Shown piece by piece: positions 32,783 through 44,623 of a DNA stretch of 64,000 nucleotides. Positions within the stretch are counted from its first letter, which is position 1. Each line of letters begins with the position of its first letter. Source of the stretch: Calycina herbarum. Lineage: Eukaryota > Ascomycota > Leotiomycetes > Helotiales > Pezizellaceae. The notes beneath the pieces were generated by a model that was not told the DNA's origin, did not search any database, and worked only from the letters and a program-made list of their open reading frames with translations. Where the stretch lies: assembly GCA_001414485.1 (NCBI GenBank), contig LLEY01000039.1:62001-126000 (forward strand), in the 5' to 3' direction. The translations under genes and the position numbers were made by a program.

Positions 32783-33498
32783 ATGGGCAATCCTTCACGA
32801 GCTAACCCCGAAGATTCGGAAACTGAAGTGCCTCATCAGAGAGATGAACGTGGCCACCCTGCTTCTGAATTCTACGGACCGAAGCCGAATACCCTGGAAT
32901 TTCAAGAAGAACTGAATACCTCGGAAATAGCTAGCTTTAAGCGTATTGTTCCAAAGATTGTTCGCCAACGACCGTACAATAGAGTTATTTTTCTTCTGAT
33001 GAAATGGAATGGAGATAAAGATGAACCGGCTTGGTCACAAAAATTCAAAGCTGTGTCAAGTACAACGAGCTTTGCGCAGAACCAAATCACCCACGATATA
33101 CATGTGTCGCACGGTTCTGGCCTGGAAAAGGGTCCTTTTTCGGATGTTCTCGCATATATTTCGGTTATTAGGGCTGCTCATCAACTTGAAAATATTCTTT
33201 TCGTCATCTACTCCCATCTACCATTGTACTACGGGTTAGTGTTCTACTAGAAAACAACTCTTTATATACTGATACTACGGGTAGAACTTGGAAAGACTCA
33301 GGCGGGCCTTGGAAAGACCCGGACAGTAAAGTCCACGAAGCTACAGCGCCTTTCTTTTCCGAACTGGAACAAATCGGTGCTGATATTATTTTCGCCAGCG
33401 GCCCTACCTCTCCAGTAGAAAAGGGGGTGAATTTTCACGAAATCCTTTCGCGTCTTCCTCTAGGTCCATCGCGACGGGGGAGACAGTTGCTTCAGTAG
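32783..33498 (+). CDS. Unrecognised protein between ULD and NLR modules
   Basis: Two exons, 32783-33234 and 33285-33498 (221 aa). The junction rebuilds YYGTWKDSGG in phase 2 (GTTAGT donor, GATACTAC branch, GGGTAG acceptor), and the frame is open to TAG at 33496. The N-terminus (MGNPSRANPEDSE) is polar and acidic. The rest looks globular (PYNRVIFLLMKWNGDKDEP, NILFVIYSHLPLYYG, ELEQIGADIIFASGPTSP), perhaps an alpha/beta fold. I recognise no family. It starts 11 nt after the ULD stop codon in another frame, so it may be part of one longer decayed gene rather than separate. No canonical donor joins it in phase to the downstream STAND-like frame. Confidence 0.45.
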
Positions 33499-33542
33499 TG
33501 ACCCAATTGAGACAAAAGAACTTCACAGTGATAATAAGCGAC

Positions 33543-34643
33543 ATGGGAAAACAAACAGAAGCGGTATCGTCTGGGTCGAATGTTAACAAAAAATTAAACG
33601 TACACAATCCGGTCCTTCCAGACTCACTTTTTAAGGAAATAAGAGAAAATCAAGAAAGTGGAGCTACTGGAAATACTGTAAGAGTTGCTTTTGAAGAATT
33701 GCAGAGTCACTTGACCGAGACAACGGGCCACTCATTGAAAGACGAGGGATGTGTCACGATGGAAGATGTGCAAATGGCTGTTGTTGAAGCACAAGTTAAA
33801 TACGGGGAAAGAAAGGGGTCATCAAAAGCGACCGAACCCCTGACCAAGCTTGTCTCGAGAATCATATATTTCTTAGGACCCTTGGACTTGTTGGCTCAAC
33901 ACAACCCGGAATATGCGTCCTTAGTATGGGGCACAATCAGATTTATACTTCGGGTATGTATCATTGCAGCTTCGCTTACTCAAAGGGCTAATTTCTAGAA
34001 AGTCAACCGTAAATCACGAAAATATAGTTACTCAGATCTCAAAAGCACTCGTAGATATTGCTGAGATTCTCCCCAGAACAGAGCTTTCTAGTCATTTCCA
34101 AAGCGAAGCTTTGAAAGCGACATTAGGAGACCTATATGAGGCTTTGGTTGGGTTTCTTCTACTTGCACTCAATTTTCTCAAGCAGTCCAAAATTCGCCAC
34201 ACACTTTCGAGCATTGTTCGTCCGTCCGAGTTGAGATACAAAGAATTTTCCATAAAGATTGAAAATATTTCAACAAGAATGAAGAATGAAACCCTGCGGG
34301 CTGAATGGGCGGCTCTGGATAGAGCAAAGAGAAGTTGGAATTTGAAGACGCTCAGAGCGAAGAGATCATTGCACGTTTGCAGCTACTGGTCTCGATTGGT
34401 AAAGGGTCCCCTTTCATTCCTTTATAACGACCCTTTATACAGCGCCCAAAATGAAACTTTTTAATATTCGACTCTATCAGAAAGTGAGAAAAACCTAAAA
34501 AGCAAAGATTACGGAAACCAAGTTCCCACGACTCTGCATGGACATACAAACAAGGGAAGTGAGCATTACTCTCCAGCACCTGCTTTACCCTTGATTGTAC
34601 GAAATAGTCTAGAACATTTTAGAGTATTGTTCGAAACCTTTTA
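33543..34643 (+). pseudogene. Truncated, frameshifted NLR/STAND N-terminal module (DUF7708-like)
   Basis: Exons 33543-33953 and 34003-34464 join in phase 0 by a 49-nt intron and encode FLGPLDLLAQHNPEYASLVW, then STVNHENIVTQISKALVDIA and EILPRTELSSHFQSEALK. This is the pattern of the helical N-terminal domain before NACHT domains in fungal STAND proteins. Near 34,316-34,330 the meaningful reading shifts by one base: the other frame gives KLEFEDAQSEEIIARLQLLV, the expected end of that domain, before a GTAAAG donor. A last exon in that frame may run to TAA at about 34641-34643. Nothing resembling NACHT, ankyrin or WD repeats follows; the next 4.5 kb is AT-rich and satellite DNA. Probably a disabled remnant of an incompatibility-type receptor. 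The start at 33543 is the first ATG. Confidence 0.6.
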
Positions 34644-35553
34644 AGAGAATAAGCTATCTTAGATAATAAATTTGATTGCTCTAAATCGTCTCGTAGAATC
34701 ATTTCGTAGAGTAGGTACTAGGGTTATCTTGAAGTGAAAATTTTCCATACTAGCTCCCATTTTTACTAAACCTCATATGCGATGAGTTAACTTTCCACAA
34801 CCATGTGATGTTTCTTGATGTTGCACAGCCCCACTTATACTTCGCGATATATGCATATGTTTATATCAAGCCAACTATTGATATGACCCCCACCCCCGCA
34901 CCTATTGTTCATGCCTTTTCTCTCTTCAGCTTCGCCGCACATATTTATGCCGTTTGACTTGCATAAACAAGTTTGAAAGTCTTTTTATTTGGAATCATCA
35001 TCTTATGACCACTTTATAGATGATTTGGAATTGTTTTGTGCTTTTGGGGAGGCGGGATAAAAGTGCTTTTTAGCTACGATACCTTGGGGGTTAGTGGAAT
35101 TGAGTTTACCTGGCACACTTTTCCTAGCGATTTGTTAGGTAGGCCAACAGGGGTTGCAGAAATTCGTGACTGTAATCTCGTGGGACTTTCCATCCTATAA
35201 TTGTTCCAGGAGAATAAACTTAGCATGAATTCAATTATCCTAGCAGTTCAAAATAATTAAATTGATTCTCCAAGCCTTAACATAACAATTAGAGGATAAA
35301 ATAGCACACACTTTACTCGTGGTCAGTCACGAATTCCAAGATGAAGTTTCTCCGGATTTCACTATCCTCTCCAGACCTGAAAATGCCCTATCGGGGCTTT
35401 ATTCTCTTAATACCTGTGCAGGAAGACACAATCAAATAATTATCAAATATGTATAGGAGTTTCATAAAATAGTTCCCGGCCGAATTGCGGCTGTGAAGCT
35501 AAATGGAATTATTTAGTTAGCATGAAGGGTCAAAAGCTGGGGTATATCACATT

Positions 35554-36300
35554 GTTGCAATTCGCAATTTAATATCCGGCACTTGTATATAAGAGTTTCA
35601 TAACTTGTTCAATTTAATCCAAGGTCTCATACAGATTTTGGCAGGGTAGTTGGCCTAGGGTTCGGAGGAAAACCATAGGAAGGTATTTTGGTTGCACCTC
35701 GCTTTTTAATACCCGATAGCTATATATCCAAGAGCTGGTGGGCTTTTATATTACGATCCGCTATTTATATAACAAAATGATTTGAGATAAAAATGAAGCT
35801 GGGGATAGAGCTACTTTGTCGCAGATGGCATTTTTATACCCGGCAGTTATATATCACAGAGTACGTGGATTTTCATAAAGCTCCCCACTTTGACGGAAAT
35901 TTTGAGATCAGAAAATACAGTTGATAATAAAAAATCAATAGGCCATGAAAATTTGTTGCACCTCGCGTTTCAATATCCGACAGTTATATATATCAGAGTA
36001 CGGAGTTCTCATATTACTATCCACCTTGACGGAAAATTTTGAAAGAGAAATGAAGGCTGCAATAAAAAGACAGCTGGGGCAGAGACGTTTGTTGCACCTC
36101 GCATTTAATACCCGACTCCTATATATGGAAGATGTGGATTCTAGGAGTCGAGCTAAGTAGTGAAAAGATGGGTCACTCCCGAGCAGAGAACGAAAGAATG
36201 GTATAAGAGACGTTTCGTTGCACTTCGCTCATATTCGTAATTTAATGAAAACTCCGAAATTTATGAATTGGAAGGCTTATCTGCAAGTCACAATTTAATA
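35554..36300. repeat. Tandem satellite, about 125-140 bp per unit, 6 copies
   Basis: Units begin GTTGCACCTCGC or a variant at about 35554, 35691, 35815, 35955, 36091 and 36217. Each is followed by TTTAATACCCGA-CAG and TATATATC. Mid-unit landmarks are AGAGTACG, CTTTGACGGAAATTTTGA and AAATGAAGCTGGGG. The units are diverged and AT-rich. A truncated unit with TTTAATATCCGACAAG closes the array near 36,300. Confidence 0.75.
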
Positions 36301-36313
36301 TCCGACAAGTACC

Positions 36314-36347
36314 CCAAATGGGTTCCACATATTTGGAACCCATTTGG
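36314..36347. repeat. Perfect 14-bp inverted repeat (hairpin)
   Basis: CCAAATGGGTTCCA at 36314-36327 is followed by a 6-base spacer and its exact complement TGGAACCCATTTGG at 36334-36347, directly after the satellite array. Confidence 0.8.
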
Positions 36348-39084
36348 CTCAAAGCGGGAATAGTAATATGGACAATTGCGGAGCAGAGAAGGTGATAGAG
36401 AATATTCTTTGTTTTGTTGCACATCATTCTAAACAAGCAAGTAACAGGGAACTACTACCAATGGATGATTGGGAATCCACATTTCCGTCCCCGCCTATAT
36501 CACCAACCCCCCGGATTAACATAGAAACTTGGAAGCGTAAAATGAAGGGAAAACAATTGAACTGAAATAGCTGATAAGGAAGAGAAATTCGTGTCTTCAA
36601 AATCCACAACTTGAAACTCTGTCGGAGTGAGAACTAGCTTTGAAGTCTAGACCAAACTTGTGGAGCGAAGACAATGCGGGGTTAAATGGAGGGGTAAATA
36701 TTGGTGGGGAGACCCCAGACGGGCACGGGTTAATTGCGAAGTTTTTCTCATGCCCCATTGTGCATTCATTGAATGGCATTTGAAAGTCATGGTCATGATC
36801 CATTATCCATGATGGATTGACAAAACAACTTCGAAGAATGGGATGAGTTGATGAGCTTTCGAAGGGTCAGGCAAAATCTCGGCAAATCTCTCGGACCTTC
36901 GGGTGTAATTTCGGAGGACTTACATAATCTCCTGTTTCATTTCACCAAGAGACAATGTGAGGACCGATGGTTCTACACCAGCGCAACAACTCCTTCGTGG
37001 ACGCCGCACCTCTCCATATATCTGAACGCGGCCCCAATACGGACGAACGAAATCGAGCTGGGTGAGCCCTAGCTCAGACCATACGAGCCCTTTCGAGCCC
37101 ATCATACAATTCTCGAAACTCGGATACAACATCTTGATTGGCAGATCTTGAGTGGCATATTGCCACTTCTGCGGTATGCATGCGGATAGCTGAGACGGCC
37201 AGAGGATTTGTTTGGGAAAAGAACCTTGAAGGGAAACTATCTGATGGCGTCTCTTTGGGACTTTCCTAAAAGCATGTCAGGTAGATATGCCATCCCAAGT
37301 TTGTGCAGGATATCCTATCTACCACTGCGGGAAGCCAAAGTTGCGCCAGGAGAGGGCTTGTTGTTTGAAAACCGCCATCTGGTGTTGTCTTCGTGAAAGC
37401 TCGAGTCTCTTGGGGATTCCAGATCAGGGAAGTCTAACTGTGCTTTTGCTTGTATTTTTATTTCGCTCCCCAACTGGATGGACAGAACCCGCCGAATGTT
37501 TTTGTTTCTTCGCTTTCTTTGATTTGCGGCGTTGTGGAACTCCAACTTGTTAGCTCAAGCAAGTGCGGACCTTTTCTGATCGCGCAAGATTATGGGTTTG
37601 CTTTTCCCTCTTCGTCTCCCCAGTTTGTCGAAACGGCCGTTCGGTGTAATAAATCTCTACCGTCATCTTTTGAAAACAATTTTCATAGTACTTGCAGAGT
37701 CTGATGATTTATTTCTCAACCCAATATTTTTCGAGGCATACGGTCCGAATAGGCCGAGTCAATGTCTTAAATAAAAAGCCATTTCGCGATAAAACACCAC
37801 TGCGTGCATATATGGCGAATTGATAACAGACGATGAAATGCTGGTTCCCGAGCGCTTGCTCAACATCCATTTTACCACCAACCGAACAGAATTAGGAACT
37901 GCGTGATTTTGCTCGAGTGGCAACAAAGTTCGGAGACGCGACGGGGGCTGCATGTGACTTTCGATATCGTCTCGTCGTGAACCATTTCGAGGTCAAGCCC
38001 GTTGGGAATTCAGATGCATTGGTCGCCTGTACACGAACTAAACTACGACACGGGTCCCTCGTGGGAATGGTGGGATGACTCCATCCTGTATGGACAGCCA
38101 GCTCTTCACGATGGGTTGAATCCTGACAGTCACATGGGAATCCACTTCTTTATTGATCCACTCTCGCAACCCCCTTTCGTCAACTACAACTAGAATGGGC
38201 TGTTTTACGAACAGTTAGGAAAGTACTTTTTTTAACTTGCCATAGACTTGAATCTCGTTGTTTGGGCTGACACAATTTGACCTACAGTTGACATACGAGC
38301 ATATGCGGAACCCTGGGGCCGCGTTCCTATCGTTATCTGATCTCGTCAATTCGTTGGCTTCAAATGTGTGGCAGGTAACGGCCCATAAATTCGTCTTCAC
38401 GTAGCTTGACGAGCTTGCGAGGCCCTTTGGGCCGTTGGTTTTTATGTTCGGTATTTCCCCAAGAAAGCGTGGATAATGTCGAATTTATAGCAACTCTTGA
38501 AACACGTAAACATCTGAGCATAAACTCGGAAATAAACAGCAGTCGAAGATCAGATTTCTTTCGAGCGAAAGAGGTACACGACGTACACAAGACAGGCGCA
38601 GAAGCTCCTTGAACGGCCCGCTCCAAGATCTTGAATCGTTGATTTATCCGGGGCTGATTCCGGGGTGAGTATTCAGGCTAAATGCCCAAAACTCTCATCT
38701 CGTCAGCCAAAATGGTTAGTGCCAGATCTGGAGCTTGAAATTGCCATCTCCACCTATGAGAGAGCTAGAATTTGGAGTCCATTTTCGTAAGCCCATGGAG
38801 CTTTCTTGGCCTGAGGCGTTCGGGTGGCTTCAAGTGCCTCACGCCCCTAAACCCCATGCAGGGTGGCCTTGGGGTAAACGGGGAAATGCTGGGGTGAGAA
38901 CTGGGATGTCGCACCGAGGAGGCTCTCTTCTGAGATAAATTGGGTGAGAAAAAGTCGTCCCAGAACCGCGGCAACACTCGACCATGAGATCTTCGGGGAC
39001 TAGCAGCGGATAAATGGACAACTGGACGAGGGATGGAGAGATGAATACCTTTTGGTACATGCGGACATGTACTGATACCCAGGT

Positions 39085-39092
39085 TATATAAG
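39085..39092 (+). promoter_or_regulatory. TATA box of the sugar transporter gene
   Basis: TATATAAG lies 89 nt before the ATG at 39181, a good distance for a fungal core promoter. Confidence 0.55.
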
Positions 39093-39180
39093 TCTATACA
39101 ACTCCTCGAGCTTTTTTTTCTTTGGATCTTCCATCGATGGTCTTATCCACGTTCAAGTTCCTTTGAACACAACCGTCAAG

Positions 39181-40970
39181 ATGCCACGCTTTTTCACACC
39201 ATCAAAAGATACCTTCGAGGTTGGTGGACGAGAGTTTCCACGTATAACATGGTATAAGGAGCCTGGAATGCGAGGAGTGTACATTGCCCTCATGTTTGCG
39301 GTCCTTACATCTGCCACCAATGGTTACGACGGATCGATGATGAATGGTCTGCAGACACTAGAAGAGTGGAAAAAATGTGAGCAAAGATTCCTCGAGATGC
39401 CGTGTTAACCGACTAATGAGATGCAGCCTTCGATTATCCTGGAGCAGCAACTCGAGGTCTGCTCAATGCTATTATGTCTGTTGGATCAATTGTCGCGCTC
39501 CCAATCACTCCTTATATCGCCGATGGCTTGGGCCGTAGGATTGGTATTATGACTGGCTGTGTGATTATGATTGTTGGTGTTGTTCTCCAATCGATCGGTG
39601 TCAATATCCAGATGTTTATCGCCGCGAGATTTCTCATCGGATTCGGAGTTTCAATTGCCCACGGTGCCGCGCCTCTACTCATCGCAGAGCTTACCCATCC
39701 TCAACATCGAGCTATTTTCACCACCGTCTATAACAGTACTTGGTACTTTGGCAGTATCGTTGCCGCTTGGCTCACATTCGGGACTGATAACATTGCATCC
39801 CCTTGGGCGTGGAGAATTCCATCAATGGTCCAGGCGGCTCCTTCTATCATTCAACTGATCGCTATTTGGTAAGAATCACCCTCAGTAGTACAAGTCCGGC
39901 GTGCTTTTAACTGACACAAAAAAGGTTGGTTCCCGAATCCCCTCGTTATCTCATTGCCAAGGGAAAATCCGAGAAAGCTCTTCAGATTTTGGCAAAAACA
40001 CATGCAAGAGGCAATGTCGACGACGAACTTGTCCAGATTGAATTTCACGAAATTTCCGACACCCTCAAACTAGAACAAGAATTCGAAACCAATGGATGGG
40101 TTGAGCTGTTCAAGACTAAGGGCAACCGCCGTCGTGTACTCATCCTCCTCTCGCTCGGTTTCTTCTCCCAATGGTCTGGTAATGGTCTTGTCTCATACTA
40201 CATCGGCGACGTTCTTAAAGGTGCAGGTGTCACAGATAGCAAGCTGCAATTGGAAATCAACGGTATTCTTAACATCATCAACTTCTTAACTGCAGTCACT
40301 GCATGTTTCTTCATCGATAAACTAGGTCGTCGCCCTCTCTTCTTGTTCGCTACCGGTGGCATGCTTATGGCCTTCTGTGCCTGGACTATCTGCGCAGCCC
40401 AATTCGTCCAAACAGGAGTTAGAGCTGCTAGTTATGCTGAGATTTTCTTCATCTTCTTGTACTATGTTTTCTACAACTCAGCCTGGTCTGGACTCTTGGT
40501 TGGATATGGTGTGGAGATTTTGCCTTACAAAATCCGTGCCAAGGTATGTCATTTCTTTAGTTCCTCTTTTCACTTCAACAACAAGTACTAACAACAATTA
40601 CCAGGGTCTTACTCTTTTGTTCTTCGCCGTTGATCTTGCTCTTTTCTTCAACTCTTATGTCAATCCCGTCGCACTCGATGCGCTCGGTTGGAAATACTAT
40701 ATCGTCTACGACGTATGGCTTGCCTTTGAGCTTGGTGTCGTCTACTTCTTCTACGTCGAGACTCAAAACACGCCACTTGAGGAAATCGTCAAGCACTTTG
40801 ATGGCGAAGATGCTCTCTTGGGTGGTACGCTTGCAACTGAAAGAGCGAGACAATTGTTGGTCGAGGAGGGGAAAAATGAGAAGCATGGCACAGTACACGT
40901 GGAGCGTGAGGTCTCGTCGAGTCAAGAGATTGAAACTCCGAGGAATGAGACGGTGACTGAAAAGATCTAA
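39181..40970 (+). CDS. MFS sugar transporter, lactose-permease-like
   Basis: Plasma-membrane sugar:proton symporter of the major facilitator superfamily. Four exons, 39181-39376, 39427-39868, 39925-40543 and 40605-40970 (540 aa), all in phase. Sugar-porter signatures are present: NGYDGSMMNGLQ in the first helix, DGLGRRIGIMTG after helix 2, ARFLIGFGVS, WRIPSMVQAAP, LVPESPRYLIAKGK after helix 6, and DKLGRRPLFLFATGG in the second half, ending with VETQNTPLEEIVKHFDGED. Twelve membrane helices are expected. The pattern is close to fungal Lac12/lactose-permease-like proteins, but the real substrate (lactose, cellobiose, other disaccharide or monosaccharide) cannot be read. The first ATG of the frame is 39181 (CAAGATGCC). 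No glycosidase lies beside it. Confidence 0.92.
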
Positions 40971-41227
40971 GCTTTTTAATTGGTTTTCTTTGGGGGCTTT
41001 TTGAAGATTTACAAAGATTTATGCTTGTGTAATATATACTCGCTAGACTTTCTAAATTTTAGATTTGGTACCTAGCTTAGATATAATTTGATGATACAGG
41101 AGGGTAGGGAAATAGAATAATTTTTCATACTACATTTGTCAAATTCTGTTGTCTTGCACAATCCCTTCATTGAGCATGCAATAAAATCGACTAGTATTCA
41201 AGTGTTTTCTAAAACGCTATTGGCTAT

Positions 41228-41405
41228 CTGGTATACTTCATTCACTAATTATAGAATCGATTATGTTACTACTTTAACTTAGTAGGTCGTAAATCTAGTA
41301 ATTTCAACTCTTGAATTAAATTGCTCCAGGTTAATCGAATAAAGTTCTAAGATTTTTAAAAGCGTAGAAGCATACATATCTCCTTCTATAATTGATTTCC
41401 ATTGC
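41228..41405 (+). mobile_element. Miniature inverted-repeat element, family A, internally deleted copy
   Basis: The left end CTGGTATACTTCATTCACT is very close to the family terminal repeat, followed by AATTATAGAATCGATTATGT and TACTACTTTAACTTAG. GTAAATCTAGTAATTTCAAC matches the left third of copies at 6583 and 55629. A degenerate right end CTATAATTGATTTCCATTG lies near 41,386-41,404. About 180 bp, so most of the centre is missing. Confidence 0.6.
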
Positions 41406-41599
41406 CGCTTTTATTTATTTTACGAAGCATGTGGCTGTGGCTGTGGCTAGGTACATGTGAAACATACGAGAAGAAAGAAGGCCACTTCAGGCTCCACCCT
41501 TTACCTCTACAGACCAAGTTTACTTTCTCAGTTGGTTCAGCCTTCGCAAACAAAGATCGTCAACCGTGGAAACACGCAAAAAAGAGAAAGATATCGGCT

Positions 41600-43054
41600 A
41601 TGGCGGTTTGCTCTGCAGATCTGTCGCTCACGACTTTTGGCTCGACGGGACAACCAGCCGACCATCGGGGAGGGTGCTGGATCTCCTTTTTACCAGATGA
41701 ATTGCTGTTTCAGATCTTCGGCTATCTCCCACAGGAAGATCACTACCCTCTGGAGAGGGACCGGGGTTGTCTTGGGCCAGGTCTCGTTTGCAAAAGATGG
41801 TGGAGCGTGTACGAGCCCGTTCTCTTCAACGACATATCATGTAGGGATGCTTCAAAAAACTCGGAACATTGTCGTCAAATCACCGAGATTCTAAAAGAAA
41901 AACCGCACCTCATTAGCCAAGTACGAGTCTTGAATTTTTCCATGCTCAAGGAGGGAGGAAAGAATGAATTCATGGATATTCGGTCACTTTTGGAAACCTG
42001 CAAAGGCATTCGAACGATCTCTGTCGCTGGAAAACTGGTCGACAAAGAGAGAGATGGCTTGCTTTTTCAGGCAATCTGGACACTTTCGAAGATCGAGAAC
42101 CTCACAATCCCATATGAATCATTCTCGCTGGCGAGACAGCAAACTGAAATGCCATTTTTGAAGCATTTGAAACTGATTCGCGAAAGTGGAAGAAACGAAA
42201 ACGCCAAGTATAAGCAGCAAGAGCTTGAGGAAATCCTTCCCTTAGATCGTTACAGCACTGGCACCGTAACGTCTATTGTGTTATCCAACCCCGCGCTTAG
42301 AGTAGGTTATTTGAGTCGGAGGATACTTCATTGGCCAGCAAATCTTCTTCACCTATCCATCGAACATCATATCAAAGAACCACAGTGTCTCCAGCGATGT
42401 ATCGACTTACATGAAACATCTCTGAGAACTATAAAGCTAGGCCCGGTTTTTGACCCAGTGTATTCCGACAAGCCTACCTCTCCACTACCTAACTTTTCTG
42501 CCTGTGTGAGTTTAGAGGAGTTGACGCTATCGGCTACGAATGTGTTTAACACGAACGGATGGTCAAATTTTGCGAATCGTCGAATCCACGACAAATTGCT
42601 CGAGAAACTGGGACCCAAAGTTCACCTCTTGACGATCGATTTCAAAGGCTTCGATACATGGGGACTCCGTGAAATCCCCGCGCGTAGTACAAGCGAAGTC
42701 GACTTTGCATGCTTTGGATGGTTTGCTCAGCGGAAAAGCAAAGAATTCCCTTCCAGAAATTTAAAGAAGGTTGTTGTGCTTCATGATCCGCATAAAAGTG
42801 TATCTGATGTTCGTAGGGTGTGGTATGAGAGATTGTTGACGCGTGAAACCCCTTGGACAGTTTGGCCTTGGGAATATATTGCTCGTGCTAAAGAGGACGT
42901 TGAGCAGTTTGGCTTGCAACTTGAATTTGAGTCCCGCTGGTCGAGAGAAGAATGGGCTGTCATTGTGGAAAAGTGTGCGTATCCTTATGACTTTTTTGCA
43001 GACCGGGATTTTGAGCTGCCTGGGCTGGAATGGCTTTTTCCCGAGATGGTTTAG
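41600..43054 (+). CDS. F-box domain protein
   Basis: Substrate-recognition subunit candidate for an SCF ubiquitin ligase. Single exon; I start at the ATG at 41600 (MAVCSADLSL, 484 aa). An in-frame ATG at 41429 would add 57 residues with no conserved look. The F-box is near residues 30-80: ISFLPDELLFQIFGYLPQED, then GLVCKRWWSVYEPVLFNDIS. The remaining 400 residues are leucine-rich with repeated hydrophobic segments (RTISVAGKLVDKERDG, ASVSLEEL-type strands), perhaps degenerate LRRs as in many fungal F-box proteins. Its target is unknown. The gene lies just downstream of an inverted-repeat element (41228-41405), which therefore sits in its promoter. Large lineage-specific F-box families are common in these fungi. 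Confidence 0.82.
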   Translation: MAVCSADLSLTTFGSTGQPADHRGGCWISFLPDELLFQIFGYLPQEDHYPLERDRGCLGPGLVCKRWWSVYEPVLFNDISCRDASKNSEHCRQITEILKEKPHLISQVRVLNFSMLKEGGKNEFMDIRSLLETCKGIRTISVAGKLVDKERDGLLFQAIWTLSKIENLTIPYESFSLARQQTEMPFLKHLKLIRESGRNENAKYKQQELEEILPLDRYSTGTVTSIVLSNPALRVGYLSRRILHWPANLLHLSIEHHIKEPQCLQRCIDLHETSLRTIKLGPVFDPVYSDKPTSPLPNFSACVSLEELTLSATNVFNTNGWSNFANRRIHDKLLEKLGPKVHLLTIDFKGFDTWGLREIPARSTSEVDFACFGWFAQRKSKEFPSRNLKKVVVLHDPHKSVSDVRRVWYERLLTRETPWTVWPWEYIARAKEDVEQFGLQLEFESRWSREEWAVIVEKCAYPYDFFADRDFELPGLEWLFPEMV

Positions 43055-44623
43055 TTATGGGGATTGAGATATTCTATTCACTCGGTGACAAGCATCTAGA
43101 AAAGACTAAAAGCCTCAGTAGAAGGGTTCTGTCAATTCTTCTAATAGCATCCTCTTTTCGTCAGATGTACTTTTCGGTATATAAACTTAATTATGTAAAT
43201 ACCCACAACTCTTCAAAAAGAAGGCTCCGAATTGAACAACACTTCCATCTTGTCAAGTTCTAAGAACAATTCCGAAGGCTGTATTAGACTTCGCGGGTTT
43301 CTGGTCATCTCTAGCTGCCAGTTGTATCCTTCTCTCATACTTCTTCTTTGTGAAATTGTCTCGATCATGTCTCGAACAAGTTGATTCGGTCCATTATATG
43401 AAACTTAGTGGCAACAAAAACTACTGAACCAAGGTATTTAAGCTCAAATTTCATCCTCTGTTAAACCGATTTCGTAATCGAAATAGTAACCAATCAACAA
43501 AACCGACAAAAAAACATTACCCTCGGACACAAAAACCAGAAAACTAAGAGTGTGACTGAGTGTCAGCGATTTGGGGGAAGAAGATAAGGACCCAACATCT
43601 GCATTACAGAGATTTAGGGATTACGTGAAATGTCCTGGCTTCATGAGACATGATTTTGAAACAGATCATCGGAAACCCCGACCAGACAAGAGGAAGCTCA
43701 TGAGAAGCTCGACTGGAATAACGAAGGCTTTTACGACTAAATGGTAGAGGGAAAAAACCACTCAGTTTCTTGGGGATGGGCGCTTCAATCAAGCTTCCTA
43801 CAATCACTTATACAATACGAACCCTTTTCCCCAAGAATAATTATTCTTGATTCCGGTAGGGAAATTGTTCATCCTCTCATCGCTGTTTCTTATGCCTTGC
43901 GCACGTCTCGTTGTCTGAACTCCAAGATGCTTTTGTTTCCAAAGAGAAGAGTTTACATAAAAAACTGTACTGAAACAAGTAAAAAGTATAGGGTAGTGAA
44001 GCTCTCACAGATATAGTCAGTTTAAGAGTTCTGAGTTTTACTCCGAGTACACCCCATCCCTCTATTACCTCGGGATTTTCGTGATAATTCAGAGTATTAT
44101 GCAAGGAAATTTACAAGAATAGGGAGGCATAATTCTTCGTTGTTCAAACCTCCACGAACAAGATAAGTTATGCGTCTAATCAAAATAAAGGAGGTGTACT
44201 CGGAGCAAAGCTCGTATTTTTTACACTTGGAAGGTGGAAGGGAGAGAGGTTGCTGAAAGCGAATTAATTGGCGAATAAAGTACACTAGAGCTGGCTAATT
44301 CTTCGGGTTTCAAATGCTCATTCGAGTTTATTTCATGAGTTATCCTGAATACGAAGTGTTCTTTTGGCGTTTCAAGAGTCATCAAATCTCAACTTTTACA
44401 CTTCACAAAGCCTATCTGGATGCTCTAACTTTCACTTCAAATCAGTTCTGCGAATTTATAATACCATCGAACCCTCAAATGTGTAACCAAGTTCAATTTC
44501 AGTATCCAGCTTGCCTGGCGAGTACAAAGAGGTAGGGGGTAACACAACCAATAAGTGAAGAGACTAAGGCATATCCCCTCGCGTCGGTTGAAACTCTTGG
44601 GGGTGGTGCTGGGAAGCGAATAA
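43055..44623. other. Intergenic region
   Basis: No gene supported. AT-rich, short frames on both strands only. Confidence 0.5.

Larger units (their letters stand above)
34644..39180. other. Long gene-poor region
   Basis: 4.5 kb with no supported gene. It contains the satellite array (35554-36300), a perfect 14-bp hairpin (36314-36347) and, near 36,376-36,563, an open frame (NCGAEKVIENILCFVAHH) that might be a coding relic. The last kilobase is the promoter region of the sugar transporter and has several CCCC/GGGG words, including CTGGGG near 38,889, a possible CreA site. Confidence 0.5.
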
